Assembly (NCBI GenBank): GCA_013314735.1
Contig: JABUFD010000002.1
Coordinates: 682,001-746,000, forward strand
Source of the DNA: Anaerolineae bacterium
Lineage (GTDB): Bacteria; Chloroflexota; Anaerolineae; Anaerolineales; Anaerolineaceae
Length of the DNA: 64,000 bases
Reading direction: 5' to 3'
Shown here in pieces: positions 24,482-32,989 of this stretch. A model generated the notes under the pieces. The model had not been told where the DNA came from and made no database searches. It worked only from the letters and a program-made list of their open reading frames with translations. How positions within the stretch are numbered: position 1 is the first letter of the stretch; each line of letters begins with the position of its first letter. Both the position numbers and the translations under genes were made by a program.

Positions 24482-26089
24482 TTAATCCTCCAGGGTTGAA
24501 ATATCGCCCACATCCTGTCCGAGGTACTCGGCTTTGAGCACCCTGCGCATAATTTTACCACTGCGGTTCTTGGGCAGTCTGTCGCGCACGATGTATTCAC
24601 CGGGGACGGCAATGGGGGAAATGCGGTTGGTGATGTGAATGCGGCAGCGCAGCTCCAGCTTGCGGTCCCATACAGCGCCTTCCTTTAAAGTGATATACGC
24701 CACGATCTTTTCATACAACAACGGGTCGGGCGCGCCGATCACGGCCACATCAACGATCTCCGGCATTTCCAGCAGGGCGCTTTCCACCTCAAACGGCCCA
24801 ACGAGGTGCCCGGAGGGGTTGATGACATCATCGTTGCGCCCGATGAACCAGAAATACCCGTCGCTGTCGATCTTCGCCAGGTCGCCAGTATCGTACCAGT
24901 CGCCGTGGAACTTGGAGCGGTAGGCATCCGGCATGTTGAGGTATTCCACGAACATCGAGTCCCAGCCTTTGCGCAGCCACAGCGCGCCCACGGTTTCGGG
25001 TTGTTCGGCGATCACGCCGTCGACTGCCACGGCAGCGGCGGTGCCGCGCACCGGCTTGCCCATCGAACCTGGCCTGACCGGCATGCCCGGGCGGTTGACG
25101 ATCATGTGACCGCCGGTTTCCGTCTGGAACCAGGTGTCGTAAATATCCTTATCCAGCGTGCGCCGCACCCACTGGATGATCTCCGGGTTAAGCGGTTCCC
25201 CCACGCTGTACATGCGCTTGAGGGCGGACAGGTCAAACTGGCCCTTGATCTTGTCCTCCTCGCGCATCAGCATGCGCAGGGCAGTGGGGGCGGTGTACCA
25301 TACCGTGATGCGTTGTTCCTGCAGCAGTCGGAACCAGTTTTCAGTATTGAAATTACCGCCGAAATGCACCATCGTGTGCCCCAGCGACCATGGCGCGGTG
25401 ATGCCGTAGGTGGTGCCGGTTACCCAGCCGTGGTCGGCGGTGCACCAATAGATATCATCCTCCGCCAGCTGGAGGATTTCGCGCACGGTCATCTGCTGAT
25501 GGGGCAGGCCGCCGTGGATGTGCAGCACACCTTTGGGCTTGCCGGTGGACCCGGAGGTATAATGCAGCACGGAGGGCGTTTCTGGCGCGGTGGGTTCGAC
25601 GGTGAAAGCGGTGCTTTGCCCGGCCAGCAGTTTGGGGTAGCTGCGGATGCGCTGATCCTCATCTTCCTCGAGATCGGTGACGAGGATGGTCTGGAGCACG
25701 GGCAGTTCCGGCAGGATGTCGCGAATGCGCCGCAGCAGACCCTGTTTGGTGATCAGCACCTGCGCGCCGGCATCTGCCAGGCGGTCCTGCACGGCCTGCT
25801 TGCCGAAGTTGGAAAAGAGCATGCCGGCGATTGCCTGCAACTTCAGGATACCGAGGAAGGCAAAATACACCTCCGGTTGGGCGGGCAGGTAGATGAAAAA
25901 GCGTGTGCCTTTGCCAAAGCCCAAACCGGCGAAGGCATTCGCGCAGCGATTGGATTCCCGCTCCAGGTCAGCGAAGGTGTAGTCGGTGGGCTGGAAGTCG
26001 GCGTCGACCCAGCGCAGGGCGATTTTTTCGGCGCGCCCGGCCTGGCATTGCAGGCGGGTGCAGTGACTGGCGATATTCATATCCGGCAT
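24482..26089 (-). CDS. AMP-forming acyl/acetyl-CoA synthetase
   Basis: A 535-aa member of the ANL superfamily. Core motifs are the P-loop-like YTSGSTGKPKG (about 183-193), the TWFQTETGG region, WYDTGDLAKIDSDGYFWFIGRNDD, and the C-terminal RLPKNRSGKIMRR with the adenylation Lys. The pattern resembles bacterial acetyl/acyl-CoA ligases of the AcsA type. The ATG at 26089 has GGAGCAAAGCC upstream. The free ACP follows after 1 nt, which makes an acyl-ACP synthetase activity possible. The preferred carboxylic acid is not predictable here. Confidence 0.88.
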   Translation of the reverse strand: MPDMNIASHCTRLQCQAGRAEKIALRWVDADFQPTDYTFADLERESNRCANAFAGLGFGKGTRFFIYLPAQPEVYFAFLGILKLQAIAGMLFSNFGKQAVQDRLADAGAQVLITKQGLLRRIRDILPELPVLQTILVTDLEEDEDQRIRSYPKLLAGQSTAFTVEPTAPETPSVLHYTSGSTGKPKGVLHIHGGLPHQQMTVREILQLAEDDIYWCTADHGWVTGTTYGITAPWSLGHTMVHFGGNFNTENWFRLLQEQRITVWYTAPTALRMLMREEDKIKGQFDLSALKRMYSVGEPLNPEIIQWVRRTLDKDIYDTWFQTETGGHMIVNRPGMPVRPGSMGKPVRGTAAAVAVDGVIAEQPETVGALWLRKGWDSMFVEYLNMPDAYRSKFHGDWYDTGDLAKIDSDGYFWFIGRNDDVINPSGHLVGPFEVESALLEMPEIVDVAVIGAPDPLLYEKIVAYITLKEGAVWDRKLELRCRIHITNRISPIAVPGEYIVRDRLPKNRSGKIMRRVLKAEYLGQDVGDISTLED

Positions 26090-26261
26090 GGCTTTGCTCC
26101 TTGGGGGGGTCAGGTACCTGTTAATTCTACATGATTTCCCCGGGGATTTCGACCTGTTGGATTGGTTTCACTGCGTTTTGGTCAGCCGGTGTATCGCGCG
26201 AAACCAGCGCTGCCATGATATCATACTTCCACAGGCACACCATGGTGGCTGGAGGACGATG

Positions 26262-27059
26262 ATGACGGAAGAGGCATTAACCGGCGGTTCGATGAGCAGC
26301 GTGGCGCGGGTGGGCGATACCGTGCGCCGCGGCGCAGGGCCGTGGACGCCACAGGTGCAGCGGCTGTTGGCGCATTTGCGCGCCAGCGGGATCGATGAAG
26401 TCCCCGCCCCGCTGGGGTTCGATGCCCAGGGGCGCGAGGTGCTGGGTTACCTGCCCGGCATGGTCGGGCACCACCCGCTGCCGCCGGAATTGCGCACGGA
26501 CGCGGTGCTGTGCGCGGCGGCGCGCCTGCTGCGGCGCCTGCATGATGCCGCCCGTGTTGCGGCGCTGGATGCACCCCCCACCTGGTTTTGCGGTTGGCAG
26601 GCAGCGGTGCGCGAACCGATGGAGGTGATCTGCCACGGCGATTTTGCGCCTTACAATTGCGTCTTCCGCGCGGGGCAGCTGGTGGGGGTGATCGATTTTG
26701 ACCATGCCCACCCGGGCCCGCGCGCCTGGGACCTGGCCTACGCGCTGTACCGCTTTGTGCCCATCATGCACCCCAGCAACCCCGAAAGCCGTGGTTCGCT
26801 GGCGGAACAGTGCCGCCGCGCGCGCCTGTTCTGTGATGCCTACGGCCTGGAAAACCGCGACCAATTGCCGGCGGTGATGCATGCGCGCATCCATGCCATG
26901 GCCGAATTCCTGCGCCGCGGGGCGGCGGTTGGTGACGAACGCATGCTCGCCAATATCGCCGAAGGCCACCTGGCGATCTACACCACCGACCTGGCCTATT
27001 GGGATCAGTACGCGCCCCGCTTCGCCGCCGTGCTGACGGAGGGCGGGGGGATTCGGTGA
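26262..27059 (+). CDS. Aminoglycoside-phosphotransferase-family kinase
   Basis: A 265-aa protein with the APH/choline-kinase fold. The catalytic loop is HGDFAPYN (His, Asp and Asn visible, about 126-133) and the metal-binding IDFDHAHPGPRAWDLA follows at about 146-161. The N-lobe is short. Start is ATG 26262, six bases after GGAGG; ATG 26259 is adjacent, and the longer frame from 26088 is rejected. Family members phosphorylate small hydroxylated molecules, and only some give antibiotic resistance, so a resistance call is not justified. It is divergent from the acyl-CoA ligase. Confidence 0.8.
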   Translation: MTEEALTGGSMSSVARVGDTVRRGAGPWTPQVQRLLAHLRASGIDEVPAPLGFDAQGREVLGYLPGMVGHHPLPPELRTDAVLCAAARLLRRLHDAARVAALDAPPTWFCGWQAAVREPMEVICHGDFAPYNCVFRAGQLVGVIDFDHAHPGPRAWDLAYALYRFVPIMHPSNPESRGSLAEQCRRARLFCDAYGLENRDQLPAVMHARIHAMAEFLRRGAAVGDERMLANIAEGHLAIYTTDLAYWDQYAPRFAAVLTEGGGIR

Positions 27060-27232
27060 ATTTGTGGTTGTGAATGATGGTTGGTTTGGCTATGCAACCA
27101 ATTAAGTAAATTGAGTGTAATACAGAACAGCGAACCCTTGTTCCTATATATCCGATTTGCACTACCAGCTTTGAACACCTTATCAAACAGGTTCATGGTT
27201 GGCGTTTTGGCACAATATTTCACATTGACGAA

Positions 27233-27262
27233 TTAGCAAGGCATACGGTAATCATATATAAT
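27233..27262 (+). promoter_or_regulatory. Promoter for the MalT-like regulator, likely leaderless
   Basis: TTAGCA at 27233-27238 and TATAAT at 27257-27262 are 18 nt apart. The -10 ends only 6 nt before the ATG at 27269, so transcription should start at or next to the start codon. No Shine-Dalgarno is present. Confidence 0.55.
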
Positions 27263-27268
27263 TTACCC

Positions 27269-29539
27269 ATGTTTGAAGGTTTTCTCAAAACAAAACTTTT
27301 CCCCCCACCCCAGCGCCCTACTCAGGTGAACCGCAAAGCACTGCTGGAGAAATTTGCTCTGGCTCGGCAACGAGGGATTGCTTGCAGTTTGGTTTCTGCC
27401 CCGGCGGGATTTGGAAAAACAACCCTAGTGGTGGACTATGCCCGGTCCAGCGGTCTACCATTTGCCTGGCTTGCTCTCGACGAGGGTGATAATGATTTGC
27501 TGCGTTTTTGGCGCTACATCGATACTGCCTTGACTGCCGTCGACAGCCACATTGGCATAGAGATACAGGATGCTCTATATGAATCACAAACGCCAGACAT
27601 TCAGAAAATCATAACAGGATTGGTCAACAACATCTTTGGTATTGAGAAAGAACTTATCCTTGTTTTGGACGATTATCATTTGATTACAAACCCGACAATT
27701 CATGAAGGGATGACCTTCTTCATCAATCACCTACCCCCATTCTTTCATCTTATCATTGTGACACGTGCCGATCCACCCTTGCCGATAAGCCGCTTGCGTG
27801 CTCAGGGGCAATTATTAGAACTTCGTGTTGCCGATTTGCGATTCACCGATGATGAAGCATTCGCATTTTTCAATGATTCGATGAACCTTGGGTTGCAAGC
27901 ATCGGATGTGGAGGCGCTCGAAACCCGCACCGAAGGATGGATAGCCGGACTGCAGCTTGCCGCACTTTCGATTCAAGAGCAGGTTGACAAGCACAAGTTC
28001 ATCCAGACATTCACAGGTAGCCATCATTATGTGTTGGAGTATCTGATGGATGAGGTTTTAAGCCACCAAACGGAATCTTTACAACGTTTTTTGCTCGAAA
28101 CATCGATTCTGCTGCGAATGAGTGGCGCATTGTGCAATGCGGTGACAGAACGCACCGACAGCGCTGAAGTGTTATCGATCTTAAATCGCCGCAATCTGTT
28201 TGTTACGCCATTGGATGGTGAAAACAATTGGTTCCGATATCATCACCTGTTCGCTGAACTGTTGAACGGTATCTTGCAGCGTACGCGCGCAACCGATGTA
28301 CCGGTTTTGCATCGCCGTGCTGCAGAGTGGTTTAACGAAAATAATTCTATTGGCGATGCTCTACACCACGCGATCGCTATTCCCGATTATCCGTATGCGA
28401 GCCGATTGGTAGTAGATAACTGGAGGCGCATCTATCATCAGGGGTGGATCAACACCGCGGTGGAATGGCTTGATTCATTGCCCCCCGACTTTATTCGCCA
28501 GTCACCACCTTTGGGTGTGGCGTATTGCTGGACTTTCTTTGTGCGCGGGGATTATGACCGTATCGAAGCATTCCTTGATGAAATTACGCAGGTATTTGAG
28601 CAAATGGTTGGGGCTGGCAGACTGCCCACAGACAATCCGGAGTACAACATTGTCTTGCAGCAAGTGATTTTATTGCGCGCCGTAGTTATGCGTCATCGTG
28701 GTCAGGTCTCTGCTGCGCTCAAGGATATCGAACAACTCCTGCCAACCATCGAGGAATTAAGAAAAATGATGGGGAATGTTGTTGCCGATATGGGTTACAC
28801 GGCCTGCTATTCGCAGCTGGGATATACTTATGTGGCAGCCAATAATCTGGAGCGAGCGGCAGAGTACCTGAGCCGCGTCAGTCCTCATGCGCGCGCATGC
28901 GGCAATATTCTTGCGCTTGCGCACACGACGATAGAGCTGGTGAGAATCAGTCTCCTTCTGGGGCGTTTTGAACAGGCGGAAAAAATTTGTCGAGATGAAC
29001 TATCCCTTAGCGAGCAATCCGCCTATGCTGATTATCCCGCATTCAGTTTGATCCATTTGAGCCTGGCGAATGTTTTGCGTGAAAAGAAAGCCTGGGATGA
29101 AGCGGAACATCATTTGCGACTCGGGTTGGAGATCGCGAAAAAAAGCGGGCATCAATACTACCTGTCGCAGGGCTATTTGATCGCAGTGCACTTGCATCTC
29201 ACACAGGGGAAAACAGAACAGGCACAGGACGATATGCGCAAAGCGGAACAAATTGCGACATCGATTCACAACCGTTTCCTGAATGATGCGATTGCCGAGA
29301 CCTGGAAATTTATGAAAGGCAACAAGGTGTCAGCCCAGCCTTTAATCGAGCCGCTGAGTGAGCGTGAACTCGAAGTGTTGCGTTTAATTTGCGCAGGCAA
29401 GTCCAACCAGGAAATTGCGGATCAGTTATTCATCGCACTCGACACGGTCAAGCGCCATGCCAACAATATCTATGGAAAACTGAGCGTCAAACGCCGCGCC
29501 CAGGCCATTCTCGAAGCACGCAGGCTGGGATTGGTCTGA
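27269..29539 (+). CDS. MalT-type STAND LuxR transcriptional regulator
   Basis: A 756-aa large ATP-binding LuxR regulator. The N-terminal P-loop is SAPAGFGKTTL (about 43-53), Walker B is LILVLDDYHLI (about 128-138), and sensor-like TRADPPLPISRLRAQGQL follows. TPR-like helices fill about 380-680. The C-terminal HTH is LSERELEVLRLICAGKSNQEIADQL through the end. Proteins of this type bind an inducer through the TPR part and activate nearby genes on assembly. It lies upstream of a small protein, an ABC transporter and a flavoprotein, which are its probable targets. Composition is less GC-rich than flanking genes. Confidence 0.9.
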   Translation: MFEGFLKTKLFPPPQRPTQVNRKALLEKFALARQRGIACSLVSAPAGFGKTTLVVDYARSSGLPFAWLALDEGDNDLLRFWRYIDTALTAVDSHIGIEIQDALYESQTPDIQKIITGLVNNIFGIEKELILVLDDYHLITNPTIHEGMTFFINHLPPFFHLIIVTRADPPLPISRLRAQGQLLELRVADLRFTDDEAFAFFNDSMNLGLQASDVEALETRTEGWIAGLQLAALSIQEQVDKHKFIQTFTGSHHYVLEYLMDEVLSHQTESLQRFLLETSILLRMSGALCNAVTERTDSAEVLSILNRRNLFVTPLDGENNWFRYHHLFAELLNGILQRTRATDVPVLHRRAAEWFNENNSIGDALHHAIAIPDYPYASRLVVDNWRRIYHQGWINTAVEWLDSLPPDFIRQSPPLGVAYCWTFFVRGDYDRIEAFLDEITQVFEQMVGAGRLPTDNPEYNIVLQQVILLRAVVMRHRGQVSAALKDIEQLLPTIEELRKMMGNVVADMGYTACYSQLGYTYVAANNLERAAEYLSRVSPHARACGNILALAHTTIELVRISLLLGRFEQAEKICRDELSLSEQSAYADYPAFSLIHLSLANVLREKKAWDEAEHHLRLGLEIAKKSGHQYYLSQGYLIAVHLHLTQGKTEQAQDDMRKAEQIATSIHNRFLNDAIAETWKFMKGNKVSAQPLIEPLSERELEVLRLICAGKSNQEIADQLFIALDTVKRHANNIYGKLSVKRRAQAILEARRLGLV

Positions 29540-29557
29540 TCATCATATCTGCAACTG

Positions 29558-29589
29558 TAATCGCCTAACACTTAAGTGTTAGGCGATTA
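29558..29589. terminator. 32-bp perfect palindrome after the MalT-like gene
   Basis: TAATCGCCTAACACTT at 29558-29573 is followed directly by its exact complement at 29574-29589. No T-run follows. It may end transcription or be an operator for the downstream unit. Confidence 0.55.
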
Positions 29590-29639
29590 TCGATTCCAGA
29601 ATCCCACCATTGTGTGTTTCAGTAACGGGCCCTGTTGCG

Positions 29640-29645
29640 TATATT
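29640..29645 (+). promoter_or_regulatory. -10 box TATATT just before the 75-aa gene
   Basis: TATATT ends 6 nt before the ATG at 29652, the same spacing as at the MalT-like gene. This again implies a leaderless transcript. Confidence 0.4.
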
Positions 29646-29651
29646 TAGGGT

Positions 29652-29879
29652 ATGAAAACACCAGAATTACCGATAACTTACGAAATCCGAGTCGAGGGTT
29701 ACCTGGGACAAAATGCCGCCATCTGGTTCGATGGGTTTGATGTGGAGCACGACCCTGCAGGCGAAACAATCCTGCGTGGGGCCATCGTGGACCAGGCTGC
29801 CTTACATGGCATTCTCATACGAATCCGAGATTTGGGTTTGACCTTGACACTGGTTCGGCAAATAAAAAAGAAACAATGA
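29652..29879 (+). CDS. Small conserved-looking protein upstream of an ABC exporter
   Basis: A 75-aa acidic-then-basic protein: ITYEIRVEGYLGQNAAIWFDGFDVEHD, then GETILRGAIVDQAALHGILIRIRDLGLTLTLVRQI. The second half looks like a short beta-alpha unit. No domain was recognised. Its end carries the GAGGTGA ribosome-binding site of the ABC permease, with the stop 8 nt before that ATG, so it is the first gene of the exporter unit. A regulatory or accessory role for the transporter is inference. Confidence 0.65.
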   Translation: MKTPELPITYEIRVEGYLGQNAAIWFDGFDVEHDPAGETILRGAIVDQAALHGILIRIRDLGLTLTLVRQIKKKQ

Positions 29880-29887
29880 GGTGACCG

Positions 29888-32206
29888 ATGTATTACCGAC
29901 TACTCCGCAACGATATGATTAAAGGCAAAGTCATCACGCTGACCACCATGCTGTTTGTCGCCGCGGCAGCTATGCTGGTGGCGCTGGCAGCCATCCTGGT
30001 CATCAACCTTTCAGGTGCGATTGATACCCTGATGACGCAGGCAGAAACGCCGCATTTCACGCAAATGCACGCCGGTGAACTGGATCTGGCGCGGCTGGAG
30101 GCTTTTGCAGTACAAAACGAGGCTGTCGCTGGTTTCCAGGCGGTTGAATTTCTCAACATGGACGGCGCGCAGTTTTTATTTGCAGGGGGATCACTGGCAG
30201 ACAGCGTGCAGGACAATGGCTTCTCGGTGCAGAATGAAAAATTCGATTTTCTGCTTGACCTCGCTGGCAACTTGATCACCGTCTCAGATGGAGAACTCTA
30301 TGTGCCCATCGCTTATATTCAGGATGGCACCGCCCAGGTTGGAGAGATGGTTTCCATAGCCGGGCGAACGTTCACCATCGCTGGCGCTCTCCGAGACTCA
30401 CAGATGCAGCCGCTGCTCTCTTCGTCCAAGCGATTTCTGGTGAGTCAAAATGATTATGATGCGCTCAGGCAGTTCGGAAGTGTGGAATACCTGATCGAGT
30501 TCCGCCTGCATGACCTGGATGATCTTGGCGCATTCGAAACCGATTACACATCCGCCGGGCTCGAAGCCAATGGACCGACACTCACCTATGCGCTGTTCAG
30601 GATGTTCAACGGCCTTTCCGATGGGCTGATGATTGCGGTATTGCTCCTGGTCAGCGCGCTGGTGATTGCCATCGCATTCCTGTGCATTCGTTTCACCCTG
30701 CTGGCTAAGATCGAGGATGACTACCGGGAAATCGGTGTAATGAAAGCGATTGGTCTGCGCATTGAAGATATCAAGAAAATTTACCTGACGAAATATATCG
30801 CCATCGCCGCGGCAGGCAGCCTGCTCGGGTATGGGCTCTCCTTCCTGTTTCGGGATGTGCTGCTTGCGAATATCCGGTTGTACATGGGCGAAAGCGACAA
30901 TACCTCCCTTGCACCAATTTTGGGATTCGTCAGCGTGGTGCTGGTTTTCCTTGCCATCGTTGCCTATGTGAACGGCGTACTGGGGCGGTTTCGCAAAATT
31001 TCGCCGGCGGAGGCTGTTCGTTACGGTATGTCGCAAGGAAAAGCCGGTGGGGCCAGGCATTTCCGCCTGAGTATCAATCAACTGCTGGACACCAACGTTT
31101 TTCTCGGCATTAAAGATGTACTCGCCCGCAAAAGCCTCTACATCACCATGCTGGCGGTGCTGGTGTTGGCAGCGTTCATTATCATCGTCCCACAAAACCT
31201 GCACAACACCATCTCATCCAACAGTTTCATCACCTATATGGGTGTCGCGAATAGCGACTTGCGAATTGACATCCAGCAAACCGATCAAATTGCCAACAAA
31301 GCAGTGGAAATCGCTGAAGCGATGGAGAAAGATCAGTCCATTTCCAGGTTTGCTGTGCTGACCACCAAAACCTTCCGTGTGAAACTGGCTGACGGTTCGC
31401 AGGAACGCATCAAGATTGAACTGGGCGATCATCTGGTTTTCCCCCTGGCCTATACCGATGGGCGCGCTCCCGCTGCGGAGAACGAAATTGCGCTTTCAGT
31501 GCTGAATGCCAACGAGATGCACAAAAAAGTGGGGGATGTCATCACGGTGATCATTAATGGTAAGGAGACCACATTGGCGGTCTGCGGTGTTTACTCCGAT
31601 GTGACCAATGGTGGAAAAACCGCCAAAGCGGTTTTCTCCGATGACTCAGCGGAGGTCATGTGGAGTGTCATCACCGCTGAACTTGTTGACCCATCCATGG
31701 TGGATGAGAAAATTGCCGAATACGCGAACAGATTTTCGTTCGCGAAGGTCTCGGACATTGATGAATTTATCCGGCAAACCTATGGTGGAACCATTCGTGC
31801 CATTGGAAAAGCCTCCTATGGCGCCATCGGCATTGCCCTGGCACTTACCATGTTGATCACGCTGTTATTCATGCGTATGTTGATTGCCAAGGACAGATAC
31901 ACAATTGCCGTGATGAAAGCCTTTGGCTTCACAAACACAGACATCAAGGCACAATACGTAGCGCGCTCGGTATTTGTCCTGGTTGTCGGAATTTTGCTCG
32001 GTACACTGCTGGCAAATACGATTGGGGAGATCCTCGCAGGTGTGGTCATTGCCTCGTTTGGGGCTTCATCTTTCAAATTCGTCATCAATCCGGCCTTTGC
32101 CTACCTGCTCAGCCCGTTGTTGATGGCAGGTGTGGTACTTGCCGCGACAATCCTGGGTACGCTGGACGCAGGTCAAATTCAAATTTCTGAAAATATCAAG
32201 GAGTAA
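29888..32206 (+). CDS. ABC transporter permease with duplicated FtsX domain
   Basis: A 772-aa membrane protein of the MacB/FtsX class. An N-terminal helix (about 16-40) precedes a large extracytoplasmic domain. Three helices follow at about 235-365, containing DDYREIGVMKAIGLRIEDIKKIYL, the classical coupling loop. A second set begins with a helix near 415-435, a second extracytoplasmic domain, and C-terminal helices with RYTIAVMKAFGFTNTDIKAQYV. Such transporters export lipids, peptides or toxic compounds by mechanotransmission. AAGGAG for the ATPase lies inside its 3' end. The substrate is unknown. Confidence 0.9.
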   Translation: MYYRLLRNDMIKGKVITLTTMLFVAAAAMLVALAAILVINLSGAIDTLMTQAETPHFTQMHAGELDLARLEAFAVQNEAVAGFQAVEFLNMDGAQFLFAGGSLADSVQDNGFSVQNEKFDFLLDLAGNLITVSDGELYVPIAYIQDGTAQVGEMVSIAGRTFTIAGALRDSQMQPLLSSSKRFLVSQNDYDALRQFGSVEYLIEFRLHDLDDLGAFETDYTSAGLEANGPTLTYALFRMFNGLSDGLMIAVLLLVSALVIAIAFLCIRFTLLAKIEDDYREIGVMKAIGLRIEDIKKIYLTKYIAIAAAGSLLGYGLSFLFRDVLLANIRLYMGESDNTSLAPILGFVSVVLVFLAIVAYVNGVLGRFRKISPAEAVRYGMSQGKAGGARHFRLSINQLLDTNVFLGIKDVLARKSLYITMLAVLVLAAFIIIVPQNLHNTISSNSFITYMGVANSDLRIDIQQTDQIANKAVEIAEAMEKDQSISRFAVLTTKTFRVKLADGSQERIKIELGDHLVFPLAYTDGRAPAAENEIALSVLNANEMHKKVGDVITVIINGKETTLAVCGVYSDVTNGGKTAKAVFSDDSAEVMWSVITAELVDPSMVDEKIAEYANRFSFAKVSDIDEFIRQTYGGTIRAIGKASYGAIGIALALTMLITLLFMRMLIAKDRYTIAVMKAFGFTNTDIKAQYVARSVFVLVVGILLGTLLANTIGEILAGVVIASFGASSFKFVINPAFAYLLSPLLMAGVVLAATILGTLDAGQIQISENIKE

Positions 32207-32209
32207 ATC

Positions 32210-32974
32210 ATGAAAACCCTAATTGCCTGTGAAAATGTTACAAAATCTTTCGGTCTGGGGAGTGAAAAACGCAATGTTCTTGACGGAATTTCGGTGGACA
32301 TTCACCAGGGCGAGTTCGTCGCTGTGATGGGACCTTCAGGTTCGGGAAAATCTACCCTGCTGTATGCATTGAGTGGTATGGACTGTGTAGATAGTGGAAA
32401 AGTCGTCTTCGATGGCGCCGATTTTTCGGCGCTCAAAGAGAGCGAACTGGCTGATCTGCGCCGCACGAAAATGGGCTTTGTTTTCCAACAGCCGACCCTG
32501 CTCAGAAACCTGAACATTCTTGATAATATCTTGCTGCCATCCATGCGCGATGGTCGTAAAAATGGCGTGCAGCTAACCGAAAAAGCCAAAACTTTCATGG
32601 AAAAAACAGGCATCGCCGGGCTGGAAATGCGCGATATCACCCAGGCATCGGGTGGGCAACTTCAGAGAGTCGGCATTTGCCGCGCCTTGATGGGCGATCC
32701 GAAAATCATTTTTGGCGATGAGCCAACCGGCGCTTTGAATTCCACCTCTGCCAGCGAAATTATGCGCTTGCTGGCTGACATTCATCAGTCTGGTGTGACC
32801 ATATTGCTGGTTACACACGATGTCAGGGTTGCTGCCCAAACAGAGCGAGTGCTGTTTATCCTGGATGGAAAGATTGCCGGCGAGTACCTGCCCGACGCAG
32901 ACGATGAAGCTCGTGACGACTTCAAAGCACGTGAAGCAGGGCTGACTGCCTGGCTGACCGGGATGAAGTTCTAG
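32210..32974 (+). CDS. ABC transporter ATP-binding protein (MacB/LolD type)
   Basis: A 254-aa ATPase. Walker A is GPSGSGKST (about 41-49), the Q-loop is MGFVFQQP, the signature is ASGGQLQRVGICRALMG (an A replaces the usual L/V at its first position), Walker B is IIFGDEPTGALN, and the H-loop is LLVTHD. It pairs with the FtsX-type permease 3 nt upstream. The C-terminal 30 residues (PDADDEARDDFKAREAGL) are acidic and extend past the family core. The flavoprotein gene starts 15 nt later. Confidence 0.93.
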   Translation: MKTLIACENVTKSFGLGSEKRNVLDGISVDIHQGEFVAVMGPSGSGKSTLLYALSGMDCVDSGKVVFDGADFSALKESELADLRRTKMGFVFQQPTLLRNLNILDNILLPSMRDGRKNGVQLTEKAKTFMEKTGIAGLEMRDITQASGGQLQRVGICRALMGDPKIIFGDEPTGALNSTSASEIMRLLADIHQSGVTILLVTHDVRVAAQTERVLFILDGKIAGEYLPDADDEARDDFKAREAGLTAWLTGMKF

Positions 32975-32989
32975 AAGGGACACAACCCC

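Noticed and set aside
24806-26134. 442-codon open frame on the plus strand
   Set aside because: It is antisense to the acyl-CoA synthetase, has no domain pattern and has no ribosome-binding site.
26262-27059. Aminoglycoside resistance gene
   Set aside because: The APH fold is clear, but close relation to known resistance enzymes cannot be seen and the family is functionally broad.
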